Assembly: GCA_964472785.1 (NCBI GenBank)
Contig: CAYYMH010000007.1
Coordinates: forward strand, 58,494-122,493
Reading direction: 5' to 3'
From: CAYYMH01 sp964472785
GTDB lineage: Bacteria; Zhuqueibacterota; Zhuqueibacteria; Thermofontimicrobiales; Thermofontimicrobiaceae
Length of the DNA: 64,000 nucleotides
Shown: positions 34,013 to 42,973 of the stretch, piece after piece
Numbering within the stretch: the first letter of the stretch is position 1
How the letters are laid out: each line of letters opens with the position of its first letter
The notes under the pieces: model-generated
What the model was told of the DNA's origin: nothing
What the model saw: only the letters and a program-made list of their open reading frames with translations
Databases searched by the model: none
Position numbers and translations under genes: made by a program

Positions 34013-34996
34013 ATGATGACTGTCAACCAACAGGTTACAATAAAGAATTATTATCATAGACAAGGAATCGATTCACACAGGAGAAAAATTCTCAAAGGAC
34101 TCACTGCAAAAAAAAAGTATATTCCCAGTGTGTATTTTTATGATGAAACTGGCTCGAAATTATTTGAGGAAATAACCAGGCTTCCCGAGTACTACCCACC
34201 TGAAAAGGAAAGTTATATTTTAAAAAATATTGCCAGCGAAATTAACGGTGAATTAAAGCATATCGACCTCGTTGAACTTGGCAGTGGTGATTGCACGAAA
34301 ATTTCCATTTTACTGCAAGCAGTTCACCCAACTTCCAGGAAAACAATTCGTTATTTACCTTTCGATGTATCAAGGAATGCAATTGAAAAATCAGCAAAAA
34401 TGCTGCTAAATAAGTTTCCGAATATTCAAATTTACGGTATTGTAGCAAATTTTGAAACTCAATTGCATCATATTCCGCATGAACGCAAGCGCATTTTTTG
34501 TTTTTTTGGCAGCACGATCGGAAACATGACCAAAAACCAGTCCCGAAAATTCCTTTTAAATCTGAGCGGGTCGATGGAAACCGGGGATATATTTTTGCTC
34601 GGTGTGGATATGGTGAAACCCAAAAATATAATTGAAAGAGCATACAACGATCGTCAAAATGTGACAGCAGAATTTAATTTGAATATTTTAAAAGCAGCCA
34701 ATCGCTATGCAGAGACAAATTTTGATCCGGATGATTTTGAACATGTGGCGTTTTATAATGAGGAACATTCCAGAATCGAAATGCACCTGAAAGCTAAAGA
34801 AGATGTGGAGATTAACTCGCCGTATTTGGAACCGAACATCTTCCTAAAAAAAGGGGAGACCATCCATACCGAAAATTCCCACAAATATAACAAAGCAGCC
34901 ATTCATGAATTGGCTGAAATTGGTGGATTTGATATTCAGAAAATTTTTGCTGATAAAGACGAGTGGTTTTCTGTAATTCAATTCATAAAAAAATAA
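34013..34996 (+). CDS. egtD: L-histidine N-alpha-methyltransferase (EgtD/EanA)
   Basis: Trimethylates the alpha-amino group of histidine with SAM to give hercynine. The 327-aa protein has all landmarks of EgtD: FYDETGSKLFEEITRLPEYY at the N-terminus with the Tyr pair, VELGSGDCTKISILL for SAM binding, FFGSTIGNM with the substrate-contacting Asn, VDMVKPKNIIERAYND with the Tyr/Asp region, and GETIHTENSHKY, where Glu287 and Ser289 correspond to the histidine-imidazole-binding E-x-S pair. Two tandem ATGs (34013, 34016) follow GAGGT. It is 9 bases after the rhodanese gene and 9 bases before sufS, so the four genes form one transcript. No egtB-type oxygenase is present here. Confidence 0.93.
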   Translation: MMTVNQQVTIKNYYHRQGIDSHRRKILKGLTAKKKYIPSVYFYDETGSKLFEEITRLPEYYPPEKESYILKNIASEINGELKHIDLVELGSGDCTKISILLQAVHPTSRKTIRYLPFDVSRNAIEKSAKMLLNKFPNIQIYGIVANFETQLHHIPHERKRIFCFFGSTIGNMTKNQSRKFLLNLSGSMETGDIFLLGVDMVKPKNIIERAYNDRQNVTAEFNLNILKAANRYAETNFDPDDFEHVAFYNEEHSRIEMHLKAKEDVEINSPYLEPNIFLKKGETIHTENSHKYNKAAIHELAEIGGFDIQKIFADKDEWFSVIQFIKK

Positions 34997-35005
34997 TGAG
35001 GCCAG

Positions 35006-36229
35006 ATGATTGACGTTGATAAAATACGCGCTGATTTTCCGATACTCAATAAAGAAATATACGGCAAGCCGCTTGTTTATCTCGACAATGCAGCGACGAC
35101 ACAAAAGCCAAAGCAGGTTCTCGATGCCATCTATGATTTTTATGCCAGCGACTATAGCAACATTCATCGGGGTGTCCACTATTTGAGTGAGGAGGCGAGC
35201 GCCGTATTTGAGGATGCGAGAGAAACGGTGAGAAAATTTCTCAATGCGAAAGACACGACCGAAATAATATTCACTCAGGGAACGACGGATTCCATTAATT
35301 TAGTGGCCACTTCATTCGGAGATGCTTTCATAGAGAGCGGAGATGAAATTATTTTGACCGAGATGGAGCACCATTCAAATATAGTTCCGTGGCAAGTGCT
35401 GTGTGAGCGGAGGAGAAGTAAACTCAAAGTGATACCGATAGATGATGATGGGACACTTATTTTGGAAAAGTTGAAAACGTTTTTCACGGATAAAACAAAA
35501 CTGTTAGCGCTGACTTATGTTTCCAATGTGACCGGTATTATCAATCCGGTTAAAGATATTATTGAGCTGGCGCATAAACGCAATGTTCCGGTACTCATCG
35601 ATGGCGCACAGGCTGTGCAGCACCTGTCCGTGGATGTTCAGGAGTTGGATTGTGATTTTTTCGCATTTTCGGGACATAAAATGTACGCCGGAACCGGCAT
35701 CGGAATTTTATACGGAAAACAAAAATGGCTGGATAAAATACCACCATATAGATTCGGGGGTGGTATGATTTCCCGTGTGTCGTTTGAAAAAACCTCCTTT
35801 CAAAAATCACCGCTCAAGTTTGAAGCGGGTACCTGCAATATTACTGGTGCTATCGGACTTAAAGCAGCGATTGAATACATCAACTCGGTTGGGCTTGATC
35901 AGATTGGCACACATGAAAAGGATGTTTATGATTATGCGTTGCAAACGTTTCGGGATATTCCGAATATCACAGTTTCCGGCAATGCTGAAAAAATGTGCGG
36001 CGCTATTTCATTTAATATGGACAATATTCATCATTATGATGCAGGCTCAATACTGGATAAATTGGGTATTGCAGTACGCACCGGCAAACATTGTGCTGAA
36101 CCGCTGATGGAACGCCTCAAAATAAGTGGCACGCTTCGGGCGAGTTTCGCGGTGTACAATACCAGACAGGAAGTAGATGCGTTAAGGGAAGGGTTAGAAA
36201 AAGTTCAAAAAATGTTGGGTAACACATGA
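35006..36229 (+). CDS. sufS: Cysteine desulfurase, SufS type
   Basis: PLP-dependent enzyme that removes sulfur from cysteine as a persulfide. At 407 aa it is a class II (SufS/CsdA) desulfurase. Motifs: YLDNAATTQKPKQVLDAI, NIHRGVHYLSEEA, TEMEHHSNIVPW, the PLP lysine in FSGHKMYAGTG (Lys225) and the persulfide cysteine in RTGKHCAEPLM (Cys363). Linkage to sufE rather than to sufBCD, and position behind eanB and egtD, suggest that it supplies sulfur to EanB instead of (or in addition to) Fe-S cluster assembly. Its stop overlaps the sufE start in an ATGA junction. Confidence 0.93.
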   Translation: MIDVDKIRADFPILNKEIYGKPLVYLDNAATTQKPKQVLDAIYDFYASDYSNIHRGVHYLSEEASAVFEDARETVRKFLNAKDTTEIIFTQGTTDSINLVATSFGDAFIESGDEIILTEMEHHSNIVPWQVLCERRRSKLKVIPIDDDGTLILEKLKTFFTDKTKLLALTYVSNVTGIINPVKDIIELAHKRNVPVLIDGAQAVQHLSVDVQELDCDFFAFSGHKMYAGTGIGILYGKQKWLDKIPPYRFGGGMISRVSFEKTSFQKSPLKFEAGTCNITGAIGLKAAIEYINSVGLDQIGTHEKDVYDYALQTFRDIPNITVSGNAEKMCGAISFNMDNIHHYDAGSILDKLGIAVRTGKHCAEPLMERLKISGTLRASFAVYNTRQEVDALREGLEKVQKMLGNT

Positions 36230-36651
36230 CAATAAATGAAATTCAGGATCAGATTATCAAAGAATTTTCCGATTTTGATGACTGGCTTAAAAAATATGAA
36301 TATCTAATAGAATTGGGTGATTCACTCGATTCCTCTGATGAAGCGTTGAAAACCGAAGAGAATATGATAGCGGGGTGCCAGTCCAATGCATGGCTTAAGG
36401 CTGAAATGCAAAACGGTAAAGTTCTGTTTGCCGCAGAAACCGATGCTAAAATAACCAGAGGCATCATCGCATTATTGCTCCGAGTTTTGAACGATCAACC
36501 TGCTGAGAATATTGTAAATGCTGATCTCTATTTTATCGATCGTGTCGGATTGAGCTCAAATTTATCTCCATCCAGGGCGAACGGATTGGCGTCGATTTTG
36601 AAAGAGATTAAAACGCTGGCGATGAAAATGCAAAATATGAAAAAATTGTGA
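36226..36651 (+). CDS. sufE: SufE-type sulfur acceptor protein
   Basis: 141 aa. Accepts the persulfide from SufS and passes it on. The acceptor cysteine is in MIAGCQSNAWL, Cys51, the same number as in E. coli SufE. IQDQIIKEFSDFDDWLKKYEYLIELG and ALLLRVLNDQP are family blocks; RVGLSSNLSPSRANGLASIL is the conserved C-terminal segment. The ATGA overlap with sufS implies coupled translation. It is the last gene of the putative ergothioneine operon and the likely sulfur carrier toward the rhodanese. Confidence 0.93.
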   Translation: MTINEIQDQIIKEFSDFDDWLKKYEYLIELGDSLDSSDEALKTEENMIAGCQSNAWLKAEMQNGKVLFAAETDAKITRGIIALLLRVLNDQPAENIVNADLYFIDRVGLSSNLSPSRANGLASILKEIKTLAMKMQNMKKL

Positions 36652-36751
36652 AGGGGAAACTAATTCTATTTTTTATTGAACGGTTTTCTATTGATAAAAA
36701 TAATTCCACCAAATTCATCCCGCATAATTCAATTATAAGGAGAGCTATCGC

Positions 36752-37501
36752 ATGGAAATTTTAAACAAGAAACAACGTGAGCTGTATGAGGAATCAAAGA
36801 CAGATTTTTCTGATTTGAGTGCATTGTTTATAAACTGTACGTTAAAAAAAACTCCCGAGATGTCGCACACACGAGGATTGATTGATATTTCAAAAACGAT
36901 CATGGAAAAAAACAAGGTATCGGTAGCAGTGATTCGGGCCGTGGATTACGAAATCGCTTCCGGTGTCTGGCCCGATATGACGAAGCAAGGGTGGGAAAAA
37001 GATGACTGGCCTCGAATTTTTAAGAAAGTGATGGATTCGGACATATTGATTTTAAGCAGCCCCATTTGGCTGGGTGAAAAGTCTTCGGTTTGCCAGCGGG
37101 TGATTGAACGCTTGTATGGCCAGTCTGGTGAGCTTAATGAAAACGGACAATATGCCTATTACGGCCGAGTGGGTGGTTGCATTATCACAGGAAACGAAGA
37201 CGGGATAAAACATTGCGGAATGGGCATATTATATTCACTGCAACATTTGGGGTTTACGGTCCCGCCTCAAGCCGATTGCGGCTGGATTGGCGAAGCCGGA
37301 CCCGGCCTGTCTTATCTTGATGAAGGCTCCGGTGGTCCACAGAACGACTTTACGCAACGGAACACCACATTTATGACGTGGAATTTGCTGCATATAGCGA
37401 GGATGCTCAAAGATAATGGCGGGATTCCGGCTTACGGCAATCAAAGAAGTAAATGGGAGGCAGGGTGCAGATTTGACCATCCGAATCCGGAATATCGGTA
37501 G
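36752..37501 (+). CDS. Flavodoxin-fold NAD(P)H:FMN reductase-like protein
   Basis: 249 aa. The N-terminal strand SALFINCTLKKTPEMSHTRG has the flavodoxin-type phosphate loop of FMN reductases. DILILSSPIWLGEKSSVCQRV is the second flavin-contacting block, and RVGGCIITGNEDGIKHCGMGIL the third. The 40-residue N-terminal helix and the Gly/Trp-rich C-terminus (DCGWIGEAGPGLSYLDEGS) are seen in a subset of the NADPH-dependent FMN reductase family. It is likely cytoplasmic and reduces an unknown electron acceptor. AAGGAGAG lies before the ATG. It is 100 bases after sufE with no clear terminator in between, so it may be an operon member. Confidence 0.8.
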   Translation: MEILNKKQRELYEESKTDFSDLSALFINCTLKKTPEMSHTRGLIDISKTIMEKNKVSVAVIRAVDYEIASGVWPDMTKQGWEKDDWPRIFKKVMDSDILILSSPIWLGEKSSVCQRVIERLYGQSGELNENGQYAYYGRVGGCIITGNEDGIKHCGMGILYSLQHLGFTVPPQADCGWIGEAGPGLSYLDEGSGGPQNDFTQRNTTFMTWNLLHIARMLKDNGGIPAYGNQRSKWEAGCRFDHPNPEYR

Positions 37502-37694
37502 CAATAGCAACAACGTGTCGTCTTGTTCCGGATTTATTTTACAAATTATTCACTATTTCGATTAAACTTCAAGATTGGGCCGCTAAAAAAAACTACTTGA
37601 TAATATATTTAAATATTCGTACTTTTGATCAACAATGAGGTGATAGGTTGTATTAATGCTAATGTTGAAGATTTGGAAGAATCATATTTAAACT

Positions 37695-38642
37695 ATGGAC
37701 GAGTTGATAAATAAATATTTTGAAGGAGATCGCCGGGCGCTGGCGCGGTTAATTTCAATAGTTGAAAATGATGAGAATCATGTCGAACAACTCATCAGTC
37801 AGATTTTTCCCAAAACAGGCATGGCGTTCCGTATCGGAATCACAGGTCCACCGGGAGCAGGGAAAAGCACAATCGTGGATCAGTTGACTAAAAGATTTCG
37901 GAAAGAGGATCGTAAAGTGGGCATTATCGCAGTAGATCCGACCAGCCCTTTTACCGGAGGCGCGCTGCTGGGCGACCGGATACGAATGAGTGATTTGGCA
38001 AACGATCCCGGCGTGTTTATCCGCAGCATGGCAACCCGGGGAAGTCTCGGTGGATTGTCACTCTGTGCGCAGGAGGTGGCGGACTTAATGGACGGTTTTG
38101 GAATGGATGTGATCATTTTTGAAACGGTGGGTGTGGGACAATCGGAATTAGATATTGTCGAGGCAGCAGACAGCACGGTGGTTGTCCTTGTCCCGGAATC
38201 CGGCGATTCGATTCAGGCCATGAAAGCCGGTTTAATGGAGATCGCAGATATTTTTGTGATCAATAAAGCTGACCGAGAGGGCGCTGAACGAACAGCATTG
38301 GAAATCAAGCATATTATGGAAATGAGAGATAAAAAAGATAGCTGGCGAGCACCAATAATTCAAACCGTTGCCAGTCTGGACAAAGGGATTGGTGAATTGA
38401 AATCGCACTTACAGGAGCATTTCTTTTATCAAAAGGAACATCATGTGAGAATCCGGAAACTTAGAAATCGCATTGAGAAATATATCAGAAAAACCATCGA
38501 AAATAAAGTGATTGCTGATTTTTGGCACGCCCAAAAAGATTTCTGTTTAGCTGATGAAATCGAAAGTGTGATCCAAAACAAAAAGACTCCCTATGAGGTG
38601 AGCCTGCTGTTGTTAAATGAAATTAAAGTGGTTAATAATTGA
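37695..38642 (+). CDS. meaB: MeaB/ArgK-type P-loop GTPase (B12-mutase chaperone)
   Basis: 315 aa G3E-family GTPase that protects and loads adenosylcobalamin-dependent mutases such as methylmalonyl-CoA mutase. Motifs: IGITGPPGAGKSTIVDQL (Walker A), VDPTSPFTGGALLGDRIRM (switch region), RSMATRGSLGGLS, IFETVGVGQSE (Walker B-like) and VINKADREGA (NKAD base-recognition). The C-terminal dimerisation arm is present. No mutase lies in the window, so the partner is elsewhere. The downstream HAD gene begins 32 bases after the stop if its better start is used. Confidence 0.95.
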   Translation: MDELINKYFEGDRRALARLISIVENDENHVEQLISQIFPKTGMAFRIGITGPPGAGKSTIVDQLTKRFRKEDRKVGIIAVDPTSPFTGGALLGDRIRMSDLANDPGVFIRSMATRGSLGGLSLCAQEVADLMDGFGMDVIIFETVGVGQSELDIVEAADSTVVVLVPESGDSIQAMKAGLMEIADIFVINKADREGAERTALEIKHIMEMRDKKDSWRAPIIQTVASLDKGIGELKSHLQEHFFYQKEHHVRIRKLRNRIEKYIRKTIENKVIADFWHAQKDFCLADEIESVIQNKKTPYEVSLLLLNEIKVVNN

Positions 38643-38674
38643 AATTAAAAGCGAAAGTTAAGGGACATCCGAAA

Positions 38675-39277
38675 ATGATTAAATATGTTATTTTTGATAT
38701 GGGACAAGTGCTGGTAGATGTAAAGTTCGAAGAATTTATGCTAAAATTTGCACGTGCCTTTAAGGCAAATGTTGAAGATCTGAAAAAATTAGACAATAAT
38801 GGGGCGTATATCGATTTTATGGAAGGAAAACTCACCGGTGAAGAGTTTCATAAGACGATATGCAAATTTTTTAATTTTGATATGCCAATCGAAAATTTCA
38901 GAGCATTGTGGTTGAAAATGCTCGGCGGGCAAAACGATGATACTGTGACTATCGTAAACAAACTTGCTGAAAAAAAGTATCCATTAGCTATTTTATCAAA
39001 TATTGATAGCTGGCATTTTGAATTTTGTATGCAACGTTTTAAAGTGCTCAGTCGATTTAATAATATATTCGCTTCCTTCCAGTTAAAAATGAAAAAGCCT
39101 GATGAAAACATTTTCAGGCGAGTGGCTGAAGAATTGCAAATCGATCCGGAACACTGTTTTTTTATTGATGATAGATTGGAGAATGTAGAATCGGCAAAAA
39201 AGGTGGGTTTTCAAAGCGTGCAGTTTACAGACGCCGCGCAACTGGAACGAGATCTTATTGACCGGAAAATTTTATAA
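38675..39277 (+). CDS. HAD-superfamily phosphatase
   Basis: About 200 aa. I use the ATG at 38675 because AAGGGA lies 9 bases upstream and the product then begins MIKYVIFDMGQVLVDV, the HAD motif I in which the first Asp normally is the nucleophile. Here the sequence is FDMGQ, with Gly where many phosphatases have the second Asp, as in other FDxGxVL haloacid dehalogenase/epoxide-hydrolase N-terminal-type members. LAILSNIDSWHF is motif II, KMKKPDENIFRRV motif III with Lys, and CFFIDDRLENVESAKKVGF motif IV. The substrate is probably a small phosphometabolite. It may be cotranscribed with meaB. Confidence 0.88.
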   Translation: MIKYVIFDMGQVLVDVKFEEFMLKFARAFKANVEDLKKLDNNGAYIDFMEGKLTGEEFHKTICKFFNFDMPIENFRALWLKMLGGQNDDTVTIVNKLAEKKYPLAILSNIDSWHFEFCMQRFKVLSRFNNIFASFQLKMKKPDENIFRRVAEELQIDPEHCFFIDDRLENVESAKKVGFQSVQFTDAAQLERDLIDRKIL

Positions 39278-39285
39278 ACCGATAC

Positions 39286-39660
39286 TCAATTTTCCTCTTG
39301 CTCTTTTTTTAAAGATAGAATGCGCGCTTTTTGATTTGCAGATTGCCGGGCTTTTGATTTTTCAGATTTGTTCGGTATTTGCTGTTTAGTTTCTTGCGGT
39401 ATGTGCACCTTTTCAACCTTGATCGGGGTGCCGTTCATTGTAAATTCATCGCCTCGTAATTGATTGTCGTCCAAGATCCACGTGGCGACGAAAACAGGAA
39501 TTTGAAGAATTAATAATTTCACCCGCCACCAACGGGGTTTGACATCGGGAAAGATTTTTTCCACTCGTGCGAAAAATGACGGCCGATTATCGACATAAAT
39601 GAGGACTAAATCATTTTCGATAATTGCTTTTTTCTTGCTTTTCATAGTTGCTTTAATCAT
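39286..39660 (-). CDS. Conserved hypothetical protein
   Basis: 124 aa. The core NDLVLIYVDNRPSFFARVEK, PDVKPRWWRVKLLILQIPVF and DEFTMNGTPIKVEKV resembles a conserved hypothetical family I have seen mainly in Deltaproteobacteria, for which I know no function. There is a Lys/Gln/Ser-rich, probably disordered C-terminal tail. There is no signal peptide. Two starts are possible (39660 and ATG six codons inside). It converges on the HAD gene, the stops being 8 bases apart. Confidence 0.6.
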   Translation of the reverse strand: MIKATMKSKKKAIIENDLVLIYVDNRPSFFARVEKIFPDVKPRWWRVKLLILQIPVFVATWILDDNQLRGDEFTMNGTPIKVEKVHIPQETKQQIPNKSEKSKARQSANQKARILSLKKEQEEN

Positions 39661-39832
39661 TAATATTGGTTATTAACCGAGACTACTGCTTGAGAAAATT
39701 AGTGGCCTTAAAAATGAAACAAAATTGAATTTGACTTGAGCCAATATTTAATTGAGACAAATTTACAAAAATTATTTTGAAGAAACAAGAAGAATTATTA
39801 AAAAATCACCATCTATTTCGCTGGAGAGTGCC

Positions 39833-40408
39833 ATGAAACTCAACGGTAAAAAAAGGATCGCGATATTTTTAATGCTGATGATTTTACTGGTTATTTCGAA
39901 TTTAGCGATTTCAAAATTTAATACGCAACAGGCCCAGGTAATTTTCCAGGATAACGATCACATTCGAATGGGCGAAAAAGGCGAAGAAAACAGTTCAGAG
40001 AAAAAGTCTGAGTATGGACCTTTCTACAAAATTCCATCCTCATTTTGGCCTAAAATTACAATTTTGGGAACGGCTTCGGCTGTCATGATGTATGTTGCTT
40101 TAATTTTTGGTTTTACGTCATTTTTTATCGGATATAATGCGGGAGGACGGTTGGCAAAGGGAAAAGTCATTGCTGCAATCGTAACTGCAACAACAATCGG
40201 TGTGCTCAGTCGTTCAATTTTTATAAAAGTGAAAGTCCTGATTTTCGATCTTTTAACTAAAAACTTGTTTGAATGGAATGAAATGATTGTGGGGACCGCT
40301 TTAGATATTTTTTGTTATATTTTTACCATCGCTTACGTCGCAGCGATCGCTGTTTTTATTTATGAAACATTTACCGTAACTGCCAGAGAAGCTTTTTCGT
40401 CACGATAA
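39833..40408 (+). CDS. Membrane protein with about four helices
   Basis: 191 aa from the ATG at 39833, which has GGAG at proper spacing; an upstream in-frame TTG (39752) has no site. Helices: RIAIFLMLMILLVISNLAIS, ILGTASAVMMYVALIFGFTS running into FFIGYNAGG, VIAAIVTATTIGVLSRSIF, and DIFCYIFTIAYVAAIAVFIY. A periplasmic loop of about 50 residues follows helix 1. The distribution is compatible with a Yip1-type fold, but I do not recognise a specific family. No partner is evident. Confidence 0.6.
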   Translation: MKLNGKKRIAIFLMLMILLVISNLAISKFNTQQAQVIFQDNDHIRMGEKGEENSSEKKSEYGPFYKIPSSFWPKITILGTASAVMMYVALIFGFTSFFIGYNAGGRLAKGKVIAAIVTATTIGVLSRSIFIKVKVLIFDLLTKNLFEWNEMIVGTALDIFCYIFTIAYVAAIAVFIYETFTVTAREAFSSR

Positions 40409-40547
40409 TTATTATCCCGAAGAATGTCATTTTATCAATCGGAATTAAGCTGTGACATCAAGTTAGACAAGGAACTTTTGGTTTTTTAGTTTGTACGATA
40501 CTATGCAAAAATGATTGAAAGAACATAATGTAATTGAGCTTGACTAA

Positions 40548-41393
40548 ATGTTAGAAAAAGATGCATTTTTTGAAAAGTATAATATTGATGAAGAATGGTT
40601 TAAAAGTACTGGTTTTTCGTGGCGCCAATTAGTCGAAATATTTGATAAGTATTCATCAGAACAAAAAAGGTTACTCCCAACAGCAAAATATATTGCCGAT
40701 ACCCTCCAAACATTAGAGCGAGTTCATTCAGTTAAATACCGTCTGAAAGAGCCCGAACATTTAATAGAAAAAATCATTCGAAAAAAGTTAGAACAACCAT
40801 CCGTTGAGATAACTATTGATAATTACCATGATATCATCACTGATCTGATTGGCATTCGTGCGATACATGTATTCAGAGAGGACTGGACGTGTATTCATGA
40901 TTTTATTACGTCAAACTGGGAACTGAAAGCGAAACCGAAAGTACATATCAAATGTAACGGAAACAATGAGGAAGCAATCCAGAACTATGTTGATAATGGA
41001 TGCGAAGTTGTAAACCATCCTTTTGGCTACCGCTCAGTGCACTATTTAATTAATTCAAGTGTCACCAAAGAATCATTCATCTCCGAAATTCAGGTGCGAA
41101 CTATTTTTGAAGAAGCCTGGAGCGAGATCGATCACCAAATCCGCTATCCCTACGTTAAAAACGTGCCGATCCTTGAACGATACCTGGTTATTTTCAATGG
41201 GCTGATTGAAAATGTTGAGGAGATGGGGTCGTTTCTCAAAGATTTAAAAAATGAAATTGATGTCAACAATAATGAAAAATTAAAAGGAAACGTTAAGCTT
41301 ACTCAATTTTTTAATTCCAAAGATGGATCAAAAAACGTGTTACAAAACCTGATTGAACATATCAGATCAAAAAATAGAAACAATAATTTTTAA
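40548..41393 (+). CDS. Stand-alone RelA/SpoT-domain (p)ppGpp synthetase
   Basis: 281 aa. The central domain has the nucleotidyltransferase signatures of alarmone synthetases: SVKYRLKEPEHLIEKI (the Arg/Lys ATP-binding region), DIITDLIGIRAIHVF (the D-x-I-G-x-R motif with the metal Asp), FGYRSVHYLI and EIQVRTIFEEAWSEIDHQIR (synthetase G/E motif). There is no HD hydrolase domain and no TGS/ACT regulatory part, so it is a small alarmone synthetase type. A C-terminal helical extension would support oligomerisation. Some such proteins are toxins (ToxSAS) neutralised by a neighbour; no plausible antitoxin gene adjoins this one. Confidence 0.85.
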   Translation: MLEKDAFFEKYNIDEEWFKSTGFSWRQLVEIFDKYSSEQKRLLPTAKYIADTLQTLERVHSVKYRLKEPEHLIEKIIRKKLEQPSVEITIDNYHDIITDLIGIRAIHVFREDWTCIHDFITSNWELKAKPKVHIKCNGNNEEAIQNYVDNGCEVVNHPFGYRSVHYLINSSVTKESFISEIQVRTIFEEAWSEIDHQIRYPYVKNVPILERYLVIFNGLIENVEEMGSFLKDLKNEIDVNNNEKLKGNVKLTQFFNSKDGSKNVLQNLIEHIRSKNRNNNF

Positions 41394-41428
41394 ATGAAAA
41401 TAGTTGAATAAATGTCGAGGTTAATAAG

Positions 41429-42481
41429 ATGATAAAAAAAATTGAAGAATATTTAGGAGACAAAGCAGAATACTATTTAGCTCACCAATGTAAAACCATT
41501 CCCCAATCATCCATCAGTTTGCCAGGACCTGATTTTATTGATCGTGTTTGGCTGTATTCCGATCGTTCGCCTTTAGTTTTAAGAAATATGCAGTTCATCT
41601 TCAACAAAGGTAATCTGGGAGGTACCGGATATTTGTCCGTTTTACCGGTTGACCAGGGAATCGAGCACTCCGCCGTTGCGTCCTTTGCCCCCAATCCGAT
41701 TTATTTCGATCCCGAAAATATTGTGAAATTAGCTATTGAAGGTGGTTGTAATGCGGTCGCTTCCACCTTGGGTGTGCTTGGTGCTGTCTCAAGAAAGTAC
41801 GCACACAAAATACCTTTTATTGTAAAATTGAATCACAACGAACTGTTGAGTTATCCCAATAAATACGATCAAACCTTGTTCGCAGATGTGGATCAGGCAT
41901 TTGGAATGGGAGCGGTTGCAGTTGGCGCGACAATCTATTTCGGATCAGAGGAATCCCGGCGTCAAATTATGGAGATCAGTCAGGCTTTCAAATACGCGCA
42001 TCAATTGGGATTGGTGACGGTACTGTGGTGTTATTTGAGAAATTCAGCGTTCAAAAAAGATGGGAAGGATTATCACGTTGCTGCGGATTTGACCGGTCAG
42101 GCAAACCATTTGGGCGCAACCATTGAAGCCGATATTATCAAGCAAAAAGCTCCTCAAAATAATGGCGGATACACCGCGATAAAATTTGGCAAGACAAGTC
42201 CGTTGGTTTACGACGAACTCACTTCAGATCATCCCATCGATTTAAGCCGGTATCAGGTGGCAAATTGTTACATGGGCAGAGTCGGGCTCATTAATTCCGG
42301 AGGAGCATCCGGAGAGAACGATTTCGCGGACGCTGTTGAAACCGCAGTGGTCAATAAACGGGCTGGCGGCATGGGATTGATCTCAGGGCGCAAAGCATTT
42401 CAACGTCCGATGAAGGAAGGTGTGAAACTATTAAATGAAATTCAGCGTGTCTATTTAACAAAGGAAGTAACGATTGCCTAA
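41429..42481 (+). CDS. fbaB: Class I fructose-bisphosphate aldolase (FbaB/DhnA type)
   Basis: Schiff-base aldolase that splits fructose 1,6-bisphosphate. The 350-aa length equals that of E. coli FbaB. Diagnostic blocks: LPVDQGIEHSAVASFAPNPI, CNAVASTLGVLGAVSRKYA, PFIVKLNHNELLSYPNKYDQ (with the lysine region), VAVGATIYFGSEESRRQI and MGLISGRKAFQRPM. The DhnA family is distinct from the animal-type class I enzymes and is widespread in Archaea and some bacteria. GAGGT lies upstream of the ATG. It works downstream of the phosphofructokinase at 4.7 kb. It lies 35 bases after the alarmone synthetase gene. Confidence 0.95.
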   Translation: MIKKIEEYLGDKAEYYLAHQCKTIPQSSISLPGPDFIDRVWLYSDRSPLVLRNMQFIFNKGNLGGTGYLSVLPVDQGIEHSAVASFAPNPIYFDPENIVKLAIEGGCNAVASTLGVLGAVSRKYAHKIPFIVKLNHNELLSYPNKYDQTLFADVDQAFGMGAVAVGATIYFGSEESRRQIMEISQAFKYAHQLGLVTVLWCYLRNSAFKKDGKDYHVAADLTGQANHLGATIEADIIKQKAPQNNGGYTAIKFGKTSPLVYDELTSDHPIDLSRYQVANCYMGRVGLINSGGASGENDFADAVETAVVNKRAGGMGLISGRKAFQRPMKEGVKLLNEIQRVYLTKEVTIA

Positions 42482-42539
42482 TCCTCTGGTTTATGAAAAT
42501 TCAGTTCGTATTTGACAGCCGAGATTGGTAAGAAATGTC

Positions 42540-42568
42540 TTGCATTTTTACTGAGAAATTTGTATAAT
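42540..42568 (+). promoter_or_regulatory. Sigma-70-type promoter
   Basis: TTGCAT (42540-42545), 17 bases, TATAAT (42563-42568). It lies 37 bases upstream of the small membrane-protein gene and may also drive the V-type ATPase operon. Confidence 0.6.
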
Positions 42569-42605
42569 CACATTTAATTTATTTGGCAAATTTGAATTCG
42601 AAATT

Positions 42606-42803
42606 ATGGGACGTTATCCGAGATATGTGAGAGTCCGTTTGTGGACCGGTGTTTTAATCGGTATTTTGTTGGGTATTGTTTTAGGCAAGCTGATGGAAAG
42701 TGTGATTTATGGAATCATTATCGGAGTTGTCGCTGCAATCACCATCGGGTCGCGCTGGGCAAAGAAGGCAGAAAGAAATTACAACATTAAAAATACTGAA
42801 TAA
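42606..42803 (+). CDS. Small membrane protein of unknown function
   Basis: 65 aa with two closely spaced hydrophobic stretches (GVLIGILLGIVLGKLM and VIYGIIIGVVAAITIG), a basic N-terminus (RYPRYVRVRL) and a basic tail. The Gly-rich pattern resembles small glycine-zipper or YtxH/AtpZ-like helpers. It stands directly behind a good promoter and 170 bases before the V-ATPase operon, where an ATPase-assembly role would be attractive but is not shown. Confidence 0.55.
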   Translation: MGRYPRYVRVRLWTGVLIGILLGIVLGKLMESVIYGIIIGVVAAITIGSRWAKKAERNYNIKNTE

Positions 42804-42973
42804 AATTAAAATGTTGTTTTAAGCCCCCCAAATTCCTCAGCTTTTAATAATTTTTTATAGCGTCAATCAGACACGATTTTAAGTCAGGAAAGTTTGTGAA
42901 GGATGAAGATTAATTTTTGATGAATTCATCAATTTGATCGATAGCCAGAAAGATCAAACGAGGAGGATTATAA

